A stretch of 51,242 nucleotides of DNA from a virus: positions 1 through 51,242 of the IMG/VR virus record IMGVR_UViG_3300038825_000172; one strand, given 5' to 3'. Of the stretch, positions 1 through 6,943 are shown piece by piece. A program made the translations under genes and the position numbers. Under the pieces are notes generated by a model. The model was not told the DNA's origin. It saw only the letters and a program-made list of their open reading frames with translations, and made no database searches. Numbering within the stretch: the first letter of the stretch is position 1; the number at the start of each line of letters is the position of its first letter.

Positions 1-99
1 TCCTGTTTGTCCATGTGAGTAACTTGGTATTCCAGTTTGTTCATCTGCAAGTTGTCTAAACTTGTCAAACATCATCATGTTTTCTGGTGCTGTATTAGG
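1..99. repeat. Contig-end direct repeat, left copy
   Basis: Identical to 51144-51242. A 99-base perfect end overlap is typical of assembly circularisation, meaning a circular map, circularly permuted DNA or collapsed terminal repeats. It lies inside the portal gene, whose reading frame continues exactly across the join, so it is more likely an assembly overlap than a biological terminal repeat. Confidence 0.95.
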
Positions 100-1599
100 A
101 AACTTTAAACCATGTATAGATTGTCCGGGCATTCCTGCTTGTCTTCTAAATATCTTACCCGGATATATTTCCATACTTTGTCCACCAACTAATGCAGACT
201 CATCTACATCAAATACTAATGAACCAGCCATTGCTAAATTATCTACAGCCATTCTTGCATGACCATTCATAATTTGTTGACTATCATCCATGTTTTCTGC
301 TACACCAATACCAAAAAAGTTATATGGATTTCTTTCATATGGAAAAGAATGATATGGTATTCTATAAGGAGTAAATGGATTTACTACTGCTCTTAATAAA
401 TAATGTCCACATGTCCATACATTTACTTGTACTTCGTCTAAATCATCAATATCATCTGATAGTTCTATACCTACTTCTCTAGCATACTCTGCATCCATTA
501 TTCCCCAGTATTCTAAAATTTCAAAATTACCGTGATAATCTTCATCAGCTCTTGCATCATCTTTTAGTTGACTTTCAAAATCTTTTTCAATATAATTAGC
601 ACCCATTTGAATTGCATTTCTAATTGCTTCTTCATCAAAATAAGGCATATTTCTAAGTTGTCTTAATTGACTACGATTCATTTTATGTCTATGAATAACA
701 TATTCACATTCATCCATATTAGTAGCATTAGGGTCTGGATAAAAATCCCAACAACTTACAAACTCTATTCTTGGAACTCTAACTTCTAATGGGTTATATG
801 TTCTTTTTCCTTCTTCATCTTTATCCCATTTATGAAGTTTTTTATTAAAATTAAATGGTCCTTTTACAATCCCTGTACCTAGTAAAGAAGATTCTAAAAG
901 AGCATTTCTTATTTCAGAAGAACCATTAGATTCATCTATCTGGTCATGGATAAGTTTTTCCATTCTTCTTGCAGCTCTTTGTGCTGGGTTTAATTCTAAT
1001 TCTGAAGGATTATAACTAACACCATCTTTTAAAATATTAGCTTCTCTAGCTTGTTCTTCTAAAGTTTCTTCAAACATTCCATTTTGAAGAGTAGCACCAG
1101 ATTTTAAAACTTTACCATCACCTTCATACCCAACATCATATGGATTATCAATTCGATTTCCTATATCATCAGGTAATTCACCTACTGTTGTTTCAATACT
1201 AGGTGTAGGATTATTAATATCTAAGTGTGCTATATTTGTTTCGCCTTCTGGTATTTTAGTTTCGTTAATACCTATTGGAAATTTACCTGTTCCAAATATA
1301 ACATCTACTAATTGACCAAAAGCTGCTAATACTTTTGTTTTTGTTACTTTAACAAATACTCTAGACTTTTCAGATTCTCTGAATCTTATTGATTTATTAT
1401 ATAAACCTCTATAATTTTCGTAAGCTTTAAGCCATCTTTTTTCATCTGTTTCTCTTGCAGTTTCTGCTTGAGCAAATCTACCTTTAATAATACCAATAAG
1501 ATTTCTTTGTTGGTCTTCTTCTAAAGTTAATTGAACTCCAGCTTCACCTTCTACTTCTTCGTAAAGATTATCAGCATTTAAAAATGTATTTTCTTCCAT
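1..1599 (-). CDS. Portal protein, N-terminal 533 codons (continues at 51143)
   Basis: Start ATG at 1599, two bases after the terminase large subunit stop. The open frame runs to base 1 and, through the 99-bp contig overlap, continues in frame at 51143 down to the stop at 50547, giving a 731-residue protein. The portal forms the dodecameric DNA entry and exit ring at the capsid vertex and docks the terminase. The size, the position directly after TerL, the motif NPYNFFGIGVAENM and the following alpha-helical stretch with IMNGHARMAVDN fit large podovirus-type portals. No frameshift is seen. Function is inferred from gene order and resemblance; I cannot place it in a specific portal family. Confidence 0.85.
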   Translation of the reverse strand, partial: MEENTFLNADNLYEEVEGEAGVQLTLEEDQQRNLIGIIKGRFAQAETARETDEKRWLKAYENYRGLYNKSIRFRESEKSRVFVKVTKTKVLAAFGQLVDVIFGTGKFPIGINETKIPEGETNIAHLDINNPTPSIETTVGELPDDIGNRIDNPYDVGYEGDGKVLKSGATLQNGMFEETLEEQAREANILKDGVSYNPSELELNPAQRAARRMEKLIHDQIDESNGSSEIRNALLESSLLGTGIVKGPFNFNKKLHKWDKDEEGKRTYNPLEVRVPRIEFVSCWDFYPDPNATNMDECEYVIHRHKMNRSQLRQLRNMPYFDEEAIRNAIQMGANYIEKDFESQLKDDARADEDYHGNFEILEYWGIMDAEYAREVGIELSDDIDDLDEVQVNVWTCGHYLLRAVVNPFTPYRIPYHSFPYERNPYNFFGIGVAENMDDSQQIMNGHARMAVDNLAMAGSLVFDVDESALVGGQSMEIYPGKIFRRQAGMPGQSIHGLKFPNTAPENMMMFDKFRQLADEQTGIPSYSHGQTG

Positions 1600-1601
1600 A
1601 C

Positions 1602-3398
1602 TTAATATCCAAATGTAGAATCAGAAGGTTTAAACATTTCTCTTTTTAATCCTCTAATTCTTTCTAAAGGACTTTCCATCCTTGGTCTGCTCATAATCAT
1701 ATAACGCAAAGCATCATATGCATGGTCAGAAGCGTGAGTATCTACATCTTCTGGATTAGTTTTAGATAATGGTATAGATTGTAATTCTCTTATTAAGTTA
1801 GGACATGTATTAAATATCTGTAACTTAGGTCTTCCATTCTCTCTAATCTTTAAATACTCATGTAATTGTATTTTACCTTGTATTCTATTCTTGTCAGCTC
1901 TTCTTAATTTATGTCCAGCTCTAACAAGAGATTCTCCGACAGTAGGACCAGTTGTTCCTGTATTTGCCCATGCTGCAGTATCTAAAACACCACTAACAGA
2001 AAAAGGGTCTTCTGTCTCCATATCTGTTATTATACTAGCTAATTCAACACCTGTCAAGCCTTTTCTGTATAATTCTCTATAAATTATTAAAGTATTGTCA
2101 TTCATGTCCATTATTCCCCATAAACAACAGCTTTCTGATGCATAACCATAGTCAATACCTTTTACTCTTTCCCAATGAATTGGTAAAGCAAAAGGAGTTA
2201 TAACATGTGTATGTGGGTCAAATTCTGTAAATGCTGCACCTTCTGCTACATCCCAATTACCTTCTAGTAGTTGTTGTCGTTGAGTAGGAGGAAGAGATTT
2301 AAGCATTTGTTCATAGACACCATCTTCAGAAAGATATGGGTTGTCTGCTAACTTAGCTGGAATAAACTTTCTAGTTAAACCATCATTACCTAAAAAACTT
2401 TTATTATGTTCATTAGATTCTATGTATCTTTTTTTAACCCAATGAGAACCAACACCACCGGGGTTAGCTGTACAGCGTAGATAAGTTTTTATTTCTGGGT
2501 CAGTAGTACGAAGCCTAGAAGCAAGATAGTTCCAACTAAACTCTGTAGGTAAATGAGTTATTTCATCAAAACCTATCCAACTATAAGCTTGTCCTTGATA
2601 TCTATATACATCTGCATCTCTTTCTAAGAAACCAAATTCTATTTTAGCTCCACTAGGAAAGTTCCAAAGTTTTTCTACTTCACGAAACTTAGCACCGGGA
2701 AATGCTTGTGGATATAGTTCACGAGACTTATCAATCATCTCACGAAGTTCTGGCATTGAACGTCTTAATATTAAAGCCCTATGAGCTTTTTTGTGAGCAT
2801 AGCGTAGGGGGTCAACTAACATAGCATAGGATTTACCACCACCTGCAGCTCCACCATAAAGAACATCTTTTTCATCAGCAGCAAGAAAGTCTGTCTGTGG
2901 ACCTTCGTTAGCATGAAAGATTACATTACTTTCTTCTAATACTTCTTTAATAGAAGGAGATACCTGTTCTAATTGCTTTTCAGTTACTATCTTGGATGTA
3001 GTTTTTTCTGTAGCCTTTTTAATTACTTCTTCTTCGTTTTTAATTTTAGATTCTTTGTAAGCTACTCTTTGTTTTGCTTTTGCTAATTCTTTTTTTTGTT
3101 TGTTAAGTTTTTGTTTTCTTCTTTGTTCTGGAGAGTATTTATATTTTACTTTAGGTTGTGGAGTTTTTTGTACAATTTGAGATAATCCTACATGACTTAT
3201 TTTTCTACCAGACTCTTCAGATATTAACTGTGCTGCTTTTCTTAAAGAATATTCTTCATTAAGAACAGACTGTATGTATTTGTTTAGTATTTTTAATTCA
3301 GATTCTATAGGTTTTAGATAACCTTCAATACTACTTAGTTTGTAACCAAAAGGAATAGTTACACTTTTCTTTTTTATATAGTCTTTTGGTATAGACAT
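1602..3398 (-). CDS. terL: Terminase large subunit with N-terminal helix-turn-helix extension
   Basis: The 598-residue ATPase-nuclease packages DNA into the prohead through the portal. Walker A GGAAGGGKS lies at about 182-190 and Walker B WIGFDE at about 274-279. The RNase H-like nuclease half shows acidic residues in GIDYGY, GVLDTAAW and HASDHAYDALRY. The first 150 residues are not part of the standard motor: residues 45-78 look like a helix-turn-helix (SLRKAAQLISEESGRK, then a second helix), followed by a very basic coiled stretch at 90-130. This resembles the DNA-binding part of a small terminase joined to the motor, although a separate TerS-like gene exists upstream. Its start codon overlaps the stop of the preceding basic-protein gene. 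Confidence 0.95.
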   Translation of the reverse strand: MSIPKDYIKKKSVTIPFGYKLSSIEGYLKPIESELKILNKYIQSVLNEEYSLRKAAQLISEESGRKISHVGLSQIVQKTPQPKVKYKYSPEQRRKQKLNKQKKELAKAKQRVAYKESKIKNEEEVIKKATEKTTSKIVTEKQLEQVSPSIKEVLEESNVIFHANEGPQTDFLAADEKDVLYGGAAGGGKSYAMLVDPLRYAHKKAHRALILRRSMPELREMIDKSRELYPQAFPGAKFREVEKLWNFPSGAKIEFGFLERDADVYRYQGQAYSWIGFDEITHLPTEFSWNYLASRLRTTDPEIKTYLRCTANPGGVGSHWVKKRYIESNEHNKSFLGNDGLTRKFIPAKLADNPYLSEDGVYEQMLKSLPPTQRQQLLEGNWDVAEGAAFTEFDPHTHVITPFALPIHWERVKGIDYGYASESCCLWGIMDMNDNTLIIYRELYRKGLTGVELASIITDMETEDPFSVSGVLDTAAWANTGTTGPTVGESLVRAGHKLRRADKNRIQGKIQLHEYLKIRENGRPKLQIFNTCPNLIRELQSIPLSKTNPEDVDTHASDHAYDALRYMIMSRPRMESPLERIRGLKREMFKPSDSTFGY

Positions 3399-3646
3399 TA
3401 TTTTACCTTTCTATATATTCTAGTTTTTCTTGCTGTTTCTTTTGGTTGTGGGCTGTGTTGTTTTCCTTCTGCTGTATCTTGTCTTTTTTTTGCTGTTGTT
3501 GCAGCATATTCTTTAGCCGATAATGATTTAATCGCTTTTTCTGGGAGATACCTCTCACCCGTTTCTGAAGATTTTTTACCACTCTTAGTTCCCCATTTTT
3601 GTTTAGTCCAACTTCTAAGACTTCGTTGTGATTTTGCTAGAGCCAT
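3398..3646 (-). CDS. Small basic protein, conserved viral type
   Basis: 82 residues, strongly basic, with the run SGKKSSETGERYLPEKAI and many Lys/Arg/Ser. Short basic proteins with GERYLP-like motifs occur in several large-virus and marine-phage genomes (from memory), but no function is established. It overlaps the terL start by one base, so translation is probably coupled. A DNA-associated or packaging role is plausible from charge and position only. Confidence 0.75.
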   Translation of the reverse strand: MALAKSQRSLRSWTKQKWGTKSGKKSSETGERYLPEKAIKSLSAKEYAATTAKKRQDTAEGKQHSPQPKETARKTRIYRKVK

Positions 3647-3708
3647 TTTCTTAAGTAGTTATTTATTTTAGTTAAAAATTCTTTTATATATTGTATTATT
3701 ATATTCAT
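3637..3708 (-). CDS. Possible 23-residue peptide
   Basis: An ATG at 3708 follows AGGAGG (within the preceding gene's last codons) at an acceptable distance. It opens a 23-residue frame, mixed hydrophobic and basic, ending in KWL. It overlaps the start of the next gene by 10 bases. The good ribosome-binding site is the only real support; it may instead be untranslated spacer. Confidence 0.3.
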   Translation of the reverse strand: MNIIIQYIKEFLTKINNYLRKWL

Positions 3709-3709
3709 A

Positions 3710-3925
3710 TTATTTATAGCCTCCTCCTTTAGCTTTATATTCTTTAGCTAAGAGCTGGGCTTTCCGAGCAGACCATTGACCGGCTTTACCTCCACGAGTA
3801 CCTGCCTTGATTTTCTCGAAAAGCCTCTTACGCATACTAGGCTTAGTATAATTACCAGCTTTATTAACAGTTGACTTCTTTTTAGTCTTAGAGACTACTT
3901 TAGTCGTTGTTTTCTTTCTTGGCAT
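3710..3925 (-). CDS. Small basic protein (DUF5872-like, tentative)
   Basis: 71 residues from the ATG at 3925, chosen because GGAGAAAAA lies just upstream; a longer frame from 3985 lacks this. The N-terminal 30 residues are a Lys/Thr/Ser-rich tail. The C-terminal half carries the run TRGGKAGQWSARKAQLLAKE and ends GGGYK, a pattern I associate with viral DUF5872 proteins. A role in DNA compaction or packaging is possible; function unknown. It overlaps the upstream 60-residue gene by 26 bases. Confidence 0.7.
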   Translation of the reverse strand: MPRKKTTTKVVSKTKKKSTVNKAGNYTKPSMRKRLFEKIKAGTRGGKAGQWSARKAQLLAKEYKAKGGGYK

Positions 3926-4082
3926 TTTTTTCTCCTTTCTTAAAAATCCTGTCGTAGTTATCTTGGTATTGTTTTGAAAAAACATTTACTCTAGGTCTTG
4001 CACCTTTACTTTCACTTTTACCATAGATACTTTTTCTGAAGACTACTTGATTGCCTTCATCGTTTCCTATTTGTCTACCCAT
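3900..4082 (-). CDS. Small basic hypothetical protein
   Basis: 60 residues, rich in Lys, Arg and Asn, with no recognisable domain. It sits in the run of small basic genes between the small and large terminase genes, with a short AT-rich gap before it (4083-4152). The support is an intact frame in a same-strand gene array. Confidence 0.6.
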   Translation of the reverse strand: MGRQIGNDEGNQVVFRKSIYGKSESKGARPRVNVFSKQYQDNYDRIFKKGEKNAKKENND

Positions 4083-4152
4083 AAGAACATCCTACATATT
4101 TTATTTATTCTTCCAGATTTCATAAATTTATGAAACTTATCTAAATACATTT

Positions 4153-4449
4153 TTACCATTTAACCTTATCAGCCCAATAAGCTGCTGACATTTTTCCTTT
4201 AGCAATATTCTTAGCATGTCTAGCTTTAAAAGACTTTCTTTTGGCTTTCATTCTATCAGACTCACCTGCTTTAGGTTTACCTGCAGTCTTTGCACCTTTT
4301 TGACCAAAACGAATTAACTTTAAAGTATGTCCGTCTTGAGCTAATACCATATGTGATTTAGTTTTATGACCCGGAGTTCTTTTAGGTTTATTAACTCCTG
4401 CTAGTCCATGCTTTTTTAATAAAGCTTTTTTTCTATTCTCGTGTGCCAT
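4153..4449 (-). CDS. Basic conserved phage protein (DUF6321-like, tentative)
   Basis: 98 residues, highly basic. It contains SHMVLAQDGHTLKLIRFGQK followed by AGKPKAGES and KAKRKSFKARHAKN, and ends YWADKVKW. This RFGQKG...KRKSFKARH layout is typical of a family seen in marine phages and large viruses (recalled as DUF6321), function unknown. Its start overlaps the stop of the 58-residue gene upstream by one base. Confidence 0.75.
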   Translation of the reverse strand: MAHENRKKALLKKHGLAGVNKPKRTPGHKTKSHMVLAQDGHTLKLIRFGQKGAKTAGKPKAGESDRMKAKRKSFKARHAKNIAKGKMSAAYWADKVKW

Positions 4450-4625
4450 TAGTGTATTACCTCTTCTTTTGGTGGTAGTTCATGCTTAAGTTCGTATAGT
4501 TCTCCTACAACTACTAAAGCATACATGTCAGCTATCTCTATAGCTTCTTCTATATCCTCTGCTTGTATGTAAGGACCAACTAACATCTTATTATCTTTTA
4601 AGACTTCAGTCAGAAATATTTTCAT
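4449..4625 (-). CDS. Small hypothetical protein, 58 aa
   Basis: ATG at 4625 to TAA at 4449-4451. Acidic (ELPPKEEVIH end), with a predicted alpha-beta pattern (MKIFLTEVLK, then EDIEEAIEIADMYAL). It overlaps its upstream neighbour by four bases and its downstream neighbour by one, the tight coupling expected of real phage genes. No family recognised. Confidence 0.6.
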   Translation of the reverse strand: MKIFLTEVLKDNKMLVGPYIQAEDIEEAIEIADMYALVVVGELYELKHELPPKEEVIH

Positions 4626-4729
4626 CCTAACATTCCTTTACCTAATATCCAACCCATTAAAAACCAGAAACCAAACCAACCCGGACTATCATATGCAAAG
4701 GCTATAAGTTTATTCAGATAGTTCTTCAT
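4622..4729 (-). CDS. Small membrane peptide, 35 aa
   Basis: ATG at 4729 to TGA at 4622. A short basic N-terminus is followed by an aromatic hydrophobic segment, SPGWFGFWFLMGWILG, long enough to span a membrane once. It starts inside the 3' end of the small terminase gene and overlaps the next gene ATGA-style. Function unknown. Confidence 0.5.
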   Translation of the reverse strand: MKNYLNKLIAFAYDSPGWFGFWFLMGWILGKGMLG

Positions 4730-5117
4730 AGTCTGTTATATCTATAGTTTCTTTTTCAGGTAGTATAAATATACCACCTTGGACATTATGATTAACATCA
4801 AGTCTTTCTTTTTTACCTAAACCAACTCTGTCAAGTATTGTTTGTGCTGCTTGTAGCTTCACATTAGCTTGAGGTAGTGGTTTATCACTTTCTAATACCT
4901 CAACAAGTTTAAAGGCTGCAGAAGGGGCTTCTTTTGCAAGTACATCTGAGGCTAAATCAACTATTTCATGTTTAAGACTTTTTATTACTTGGTAGTGATT
5001 GCCTGAGTAACCTGCAAGTTCTGCCGAAAGTTTGAGATTTCCTTTAGTCTCTATGAGGCTATTAAGAAATAACTCTTGTTTTTCTGTCAGCTTTCTTTTT
5101 GTTGTAGGTAAAGACAT
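4710..5117 (-). CDS. Terminase small subunit (TerS-like)
   Basis: 135 residues. The N-terminal 45 residues read LTEKQELFLNSLIETKGN then SAELAGYSGNH, the helix-turn-helix layout of small terminases that bind the packaging site. A central helical region fits oligomerisation, and a short C-terminal strand (GGIFILPEKE) may contact TerL. It is the first gene of the leftward late arm, with terL four small genes downstream. The ATG lies only six bases after a perfect -10 box, so the mRNA may be leaderless. The identification rests on fold-like motifs and position. Confidence 0.8.
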   Translation of the reverse strand: MSLPTTKRKLTEKQELFLNSLIETKGNLKLSAELAGYSGNHYQVIKSLKHEIVDLASDVLAKEAPSAAFKLVEVLESDKPLPQANVKLQAAQTILDRVGLGKKERLDVNHNVQGGIFILPEKETIDITDYEELSE

Positions 5118-5123
5118 ACAGAT

Positions 5124-5152
5124 ATTATATACCTAAAAGGGGCATTTGTCAA
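5124..5152 (-). promoter_or_regulatory. Consensus sigma70 promoter for the late arm
   Basis: Read leftward, TTGACA (5152-5147), 17-bp spacer, TATAAT (5129-5124): a perfect match at optimal spacing. The expected start site falls on the A of the TerS start codon at 5117. Confidence 0.85.
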
Positions 5153-5177
5153 GTATTTAAAATAATTAATAAAAGAC

Positions 5178-5206
5178 TTGACAAAATGCTTATTAATCTA
5201 TATAAT
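5178..5206 (+). promoter_or_regulatory. Consensus sigma70 promoter into non-coding region
   Basis: TTGACA (5178-5183), 17-bp spacer, TATAAT (5201-5206). It points rightward into about 480 bases without any plausible gene, so its product would be a non-coding RNA or an antisense RNA to the 5737-6123 gene. Confidence 0.8.
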
Positions 5207-5212
5207 AAGATT

Positions 5213-5330
5213 AAGTCTGCCGGGGTTTAAAGACATATCCTAGGGAGCTGTTCTGCTCTGTCTAGCCCTGTGAAGTTTACAACTGAAATCTGTCAAAAAT
5301 GTATGAGTATTAGTATATATATATGGTATG
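5213..5330 (+). ncRNA. Candidate small RNA from the 5178 promoter
   Basis: Begins at the predicted start site of a perfect promoter and is richer in G and C than its surroundings. Possible stems include GTCT/AGAC (5215 region) and GAGC/GCTC flanked by CTAG on both sides. No family recognised, and the 3' end is not defined: no strong intrinsic terminator follows on this strand before 5689. Confidence 0.35.
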
Positions 5331-5360
5331 GGGTATGGTCATCTGGCGTGGGGGCTACAT

Positions 5361-5400
5361 AGAACTACATAGAACTACATAGAACTATATAGAACTATAA
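5361..5400. repeat. Four tandem 10-bp repeats (AGAACTACAT type)
   Basis: AGAACTACAT, AGAACTACAT, AGAACTATAT and AGAACTATAA follow one another without gaps, preceded by a partial copy (GCTACAT). The 10-bp period puts the copies on one face of the helix, as in iterons or arrayed protein sites. Confidence 0.85.
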
Positions 5401-5688
5401 AAACCTACAAAGATTTACGAGCTACGAGCAAAACATATCAGAACTTGATAGAGCTATATAGATTTATGAAGTTAAGTTGTGAGAACTTACCAAAATTTTT
5501 AAAGTTTTTGTGCCTTTGTTTTATAGTTTCCAACATCTTAATATGTAAATCACTCTATAGAGCCATATAAAGCTTCTTATGGCTCATTCAGATATAAGTT
5601 AGTAGGTAAGTATCAGTAAGATTGTTAAGCTCTTACAAGGCATTAGAATTAGTCAATGTATGCAATGCTAACATTAGATTTCAGACAT

Positions 5689-5713
5689 AAAAAAAGGCAA
5701 TCCGTAGACTGCC
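5689..5713 (-). terminator. Intrinsic terminator after the 128-aa gene
   Basis: Read leftward, GGCA (5713-5710), ten-base loop, TGCC (5699-5696) followed by seven T. It lies 24 bases after the stop of the 5737-6123 gene, so that gene has its own transcript and does not feed the late arm. Confidence 0.7.
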
Positions 5714-5736
5714 CTTTAAAGATTTTCTTAAATTTT

Positions 5737-6123
5737 TTAAGTATCTAAAGCTTTTAATTTCTTATAAGCTATCATACCCTTAATATCTGATGCTGGAAGA
5801 CTTTTAGCCGATAAAATTTTAGAAACTTGCCCTTGTGTCAAAGGTTTATTTTTATCATTCAGTCTAGCTGTAAAATGTCCAACAATAGTGTAATAATTTA
5901 TTTCCTTTGGTAAAGGTTTTTTATTATTCTCAGTATGTTTTAAGAATGTCATTGCAATTCTTTTTATCATTCCAACGCTTGATAAAGCATTTTCATCTTT
6001 TACAGTAAATTCTTTAGAAGATTTTGCTGTTTTCTTTTGGTTTAATATTTGACTTCCTAGTTCCTCTAATACTTTTGGATTAGATTCTAAAAAATCAGTC
6101 AAAGTTTTACTTAATTGTGTCAT
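5737..6123 (-). CDS. Putative small regulatory protein, 128 aa
   Basis: Not recognised as a known family. It is basic and helical. The C-terminal region LTQGQVSKILSAKSLPASDI resembles the helix-turn-helix of Cro/CI-type DNA-binding proteins. It has its own promoter (6182-6209), a palindrome between start site and ATG (6153-6166) and its own terminator (5689-5713). This is the arrangement expected of an autoregulated repressor sitting between two divergent arms. The regulator role is inference. Confidence 0.6.
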   Translation of the reverse strand: MTQLSKTLTDFLESNPKVLEELGSQILNQKKTAKSSKEFTVKDENALSSVGMIKRIAMTFLKHTENNKKPLPKEINYYTIVGHFTARLNDKNKPLTQGQVSKILSAKSLPASDIKGMIAYKKLKALDT

Positions 6124-6152
6124 ATTTTTTCCTATGTTTAAGTATTTTATTA

Positions 6153-6166
6153 AGCAACCTATTGCT
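6153..6166. promoter_or_regulatory. Palindrome, candidate operator
   Basis: AGCAA-CCTA-TTGCT, a perfect 5-bp inverted repeat in the leader of the 128-aa gene, just downstream of its predicted start site; a natural position for repression. Confidence 0.4.
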
Positions 6167-6181
6167 CAATTTCTGAACACA

Positions 6182-6209
6182 TCATATCAAGTCAAAATTA
6201 TTTGTCAAA
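6182..6209 (-). promoter_or_regulatory. Promoter for the 128-aa gene
   Basis: Read leftward, TTGACA (6209-6204), 16-bp spacer, TATGAT (6187-6182). The start site would be near 6175, giving a leader of about 50 bases. Confidence 0.65.
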
Positions 6210-6277
6210 TCTTTTTTAAAATTAATTTTTTTACCTAAATATAAGGCATATATAAGGATTGCATGGCTAAATATGGA

Positions 6278-6302
6278 CTATACACAAAGATTGCGTGTAT
6301 AG
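6278..6302. repeat. Inverted repeat CTATACAC/GTGTATAG
   Basis: Perfect 8-bp arms with a 9-base centre, 39 bp upstream of the 6341 promoter. It could be an operator for the rightward early arm or a cruciform-forming site. Confidence 0.45.
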
Positions 6303-6340
6303 TTTTATATAGTCGTAAACATTATACGCGTGTGTCTGAC

Positions 6341-6369
6341 TTGACATTGGATTTTTTTTTGTTTACAAT
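6341..6369 (+). promoter_or_regulatory. Early promoter 1
   Basis: TTGACA (6341-6346), 17 bp, TACAAT (6364-6369), in the context CTGACTTGACA shared with promoters 2 and 3. An in-frame ATG at 6370 is at the edge of the -10 box and cannot be translated from this transcript, which fixes the first gene's start at 6412. Confidence 0.75.
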
Positions 6370-6411
6370 GTGCAACATCAACTAACCGACTTAACAAGTC
6401 AAGGAGATATA

Positions 6412-6621
6412 ATGAGTATTAAATATTTAAAAGAAATAAATAGATTGCAAGAACTTCAAGAACTTCAAGAACAACAAGAAGAAATATTAGATAATAATAT
6501 TATTACTAATGATAGTTTAGATGAACTAGATGATATAGATGTTCAAAAGTTTTGTAGTGAACAGAATGGCTATGAAAGTCTTGATAGTCTTGATGATAAC
6601 TTTAATTATATGGAAATATAA
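6412..6621 (+). CDS. Small acidic hypothetical protein, 69 aa
   Basis: First gene of the early arm. The start at 6412 is chosen for the AAGGAG at 6401-6406 and because the upstream ATG lies in the promoter. It is low in complexity: a Leu/Gln/Glu repeat (RLQELQELQEQQEE) suggesting a short coiled coil, then an Asp/Ser-rich acidic half with SLDELDDIDV. No family recognised; small acidic first-expressed phage proteins often bind host enzymes, which is only an analogy. Confidence 0.7.
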   Translation: MSIKYLKEINRLQELQELQEQQEEILDNNIITNDSLDELDDIDVQKFCSEQNGYESLDSLDDNFNYMEI

Positions 6622-6623
6622 CA

Positions 6624-6851
6624 ATGGAATGGACAAAAGAAAAACTAATTGAAACACTACAGTATATCATACAGTCTAGCAAAAGTAAAGAAGAAGCTTT
6701 TGAAAAAACAGATTATATGTTTTTTGAACATCTTACAAAAGATGATTTAGTAGATATAATTATAGATTTTATAGAAAAAGATAATGATAAAAAACTTGAT
6801 GAAGTCTATGATTTTGATAGTAAGAAACCAGATTTAAAGGTAGTTCATTAA
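6624..6851 (+). CDS. Small acidic hypothetical protein, 75 aa
   Basis: Two bases after the previous stop, so cotranscribed with it. Predicted all-helical with many Glu, Asp and Lys (FEHLTKDDLVDIIIDFIEKD). No motif recognised. Confidence 0.65.
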   Translation: MEWTKEKLIETLQYIIQSSKSKEEAFEKTDYMFFEHLTKDDLVDIIIDFIEKDNDKKLDEVYDFDSKKPDLKVVH

Positions 6852-6881
6852 ATATATAAATAATTTACATGGGCGTTTGAC

Positions 6882-6910
6882 TTGACAACGAATTTGTTAT
6901 CGAGTATAAT
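6882..6910 (+). promoter_or_regulatory. Early promoter 2 with palindrome in spacer
   Basis: TTGACA, 17 bp, TATAAT, a perfect match. The spacer holds AACGAATTTGTT, a near-palindrome. The flanks (TTTGAC before, GAG just before the -10) match early promoter 3. Confidence 0.85.
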
Positions 6911-6943
6911 GCCTAACAAGTTCAACAACTAACTAAAGGAATT

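Larger units (their letters stand above)
5118..5736. other. 619-bp non-coding divergent control region
   Basis: No credible gene on either strand. It contains two back-to-back consensus promoters (5124-5152 leftward, 5178-5206 rightward), a GC-richer patch with small hairpins at 5216-5285, four phased 10-bp repeats at 5361-5400, an 8-bp perfect inverted repeat (GAGCCATA/TATGGCTC, 5560-5567 with 5578-5585) and an intrinsic terminator at 5689-5713. The repeats and AT-rich flanks would suit a replication origin or regulator-binding region; this is inference. Confidence 0.7.

Noticed and set aside
1-99. Biological terminal repeat of a linear genome
   Set aside because: A 99-base overlap within a gene whose frame continues across is what assemblers leave on circular contigs; without read coverage it cannot be taken as a physical terminus.
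5213-5736. Short open frames in the control region
   Set aside because: All are under about 30 codons, without ribosome-binding sites and interrupted by stops; treated as non-coding.
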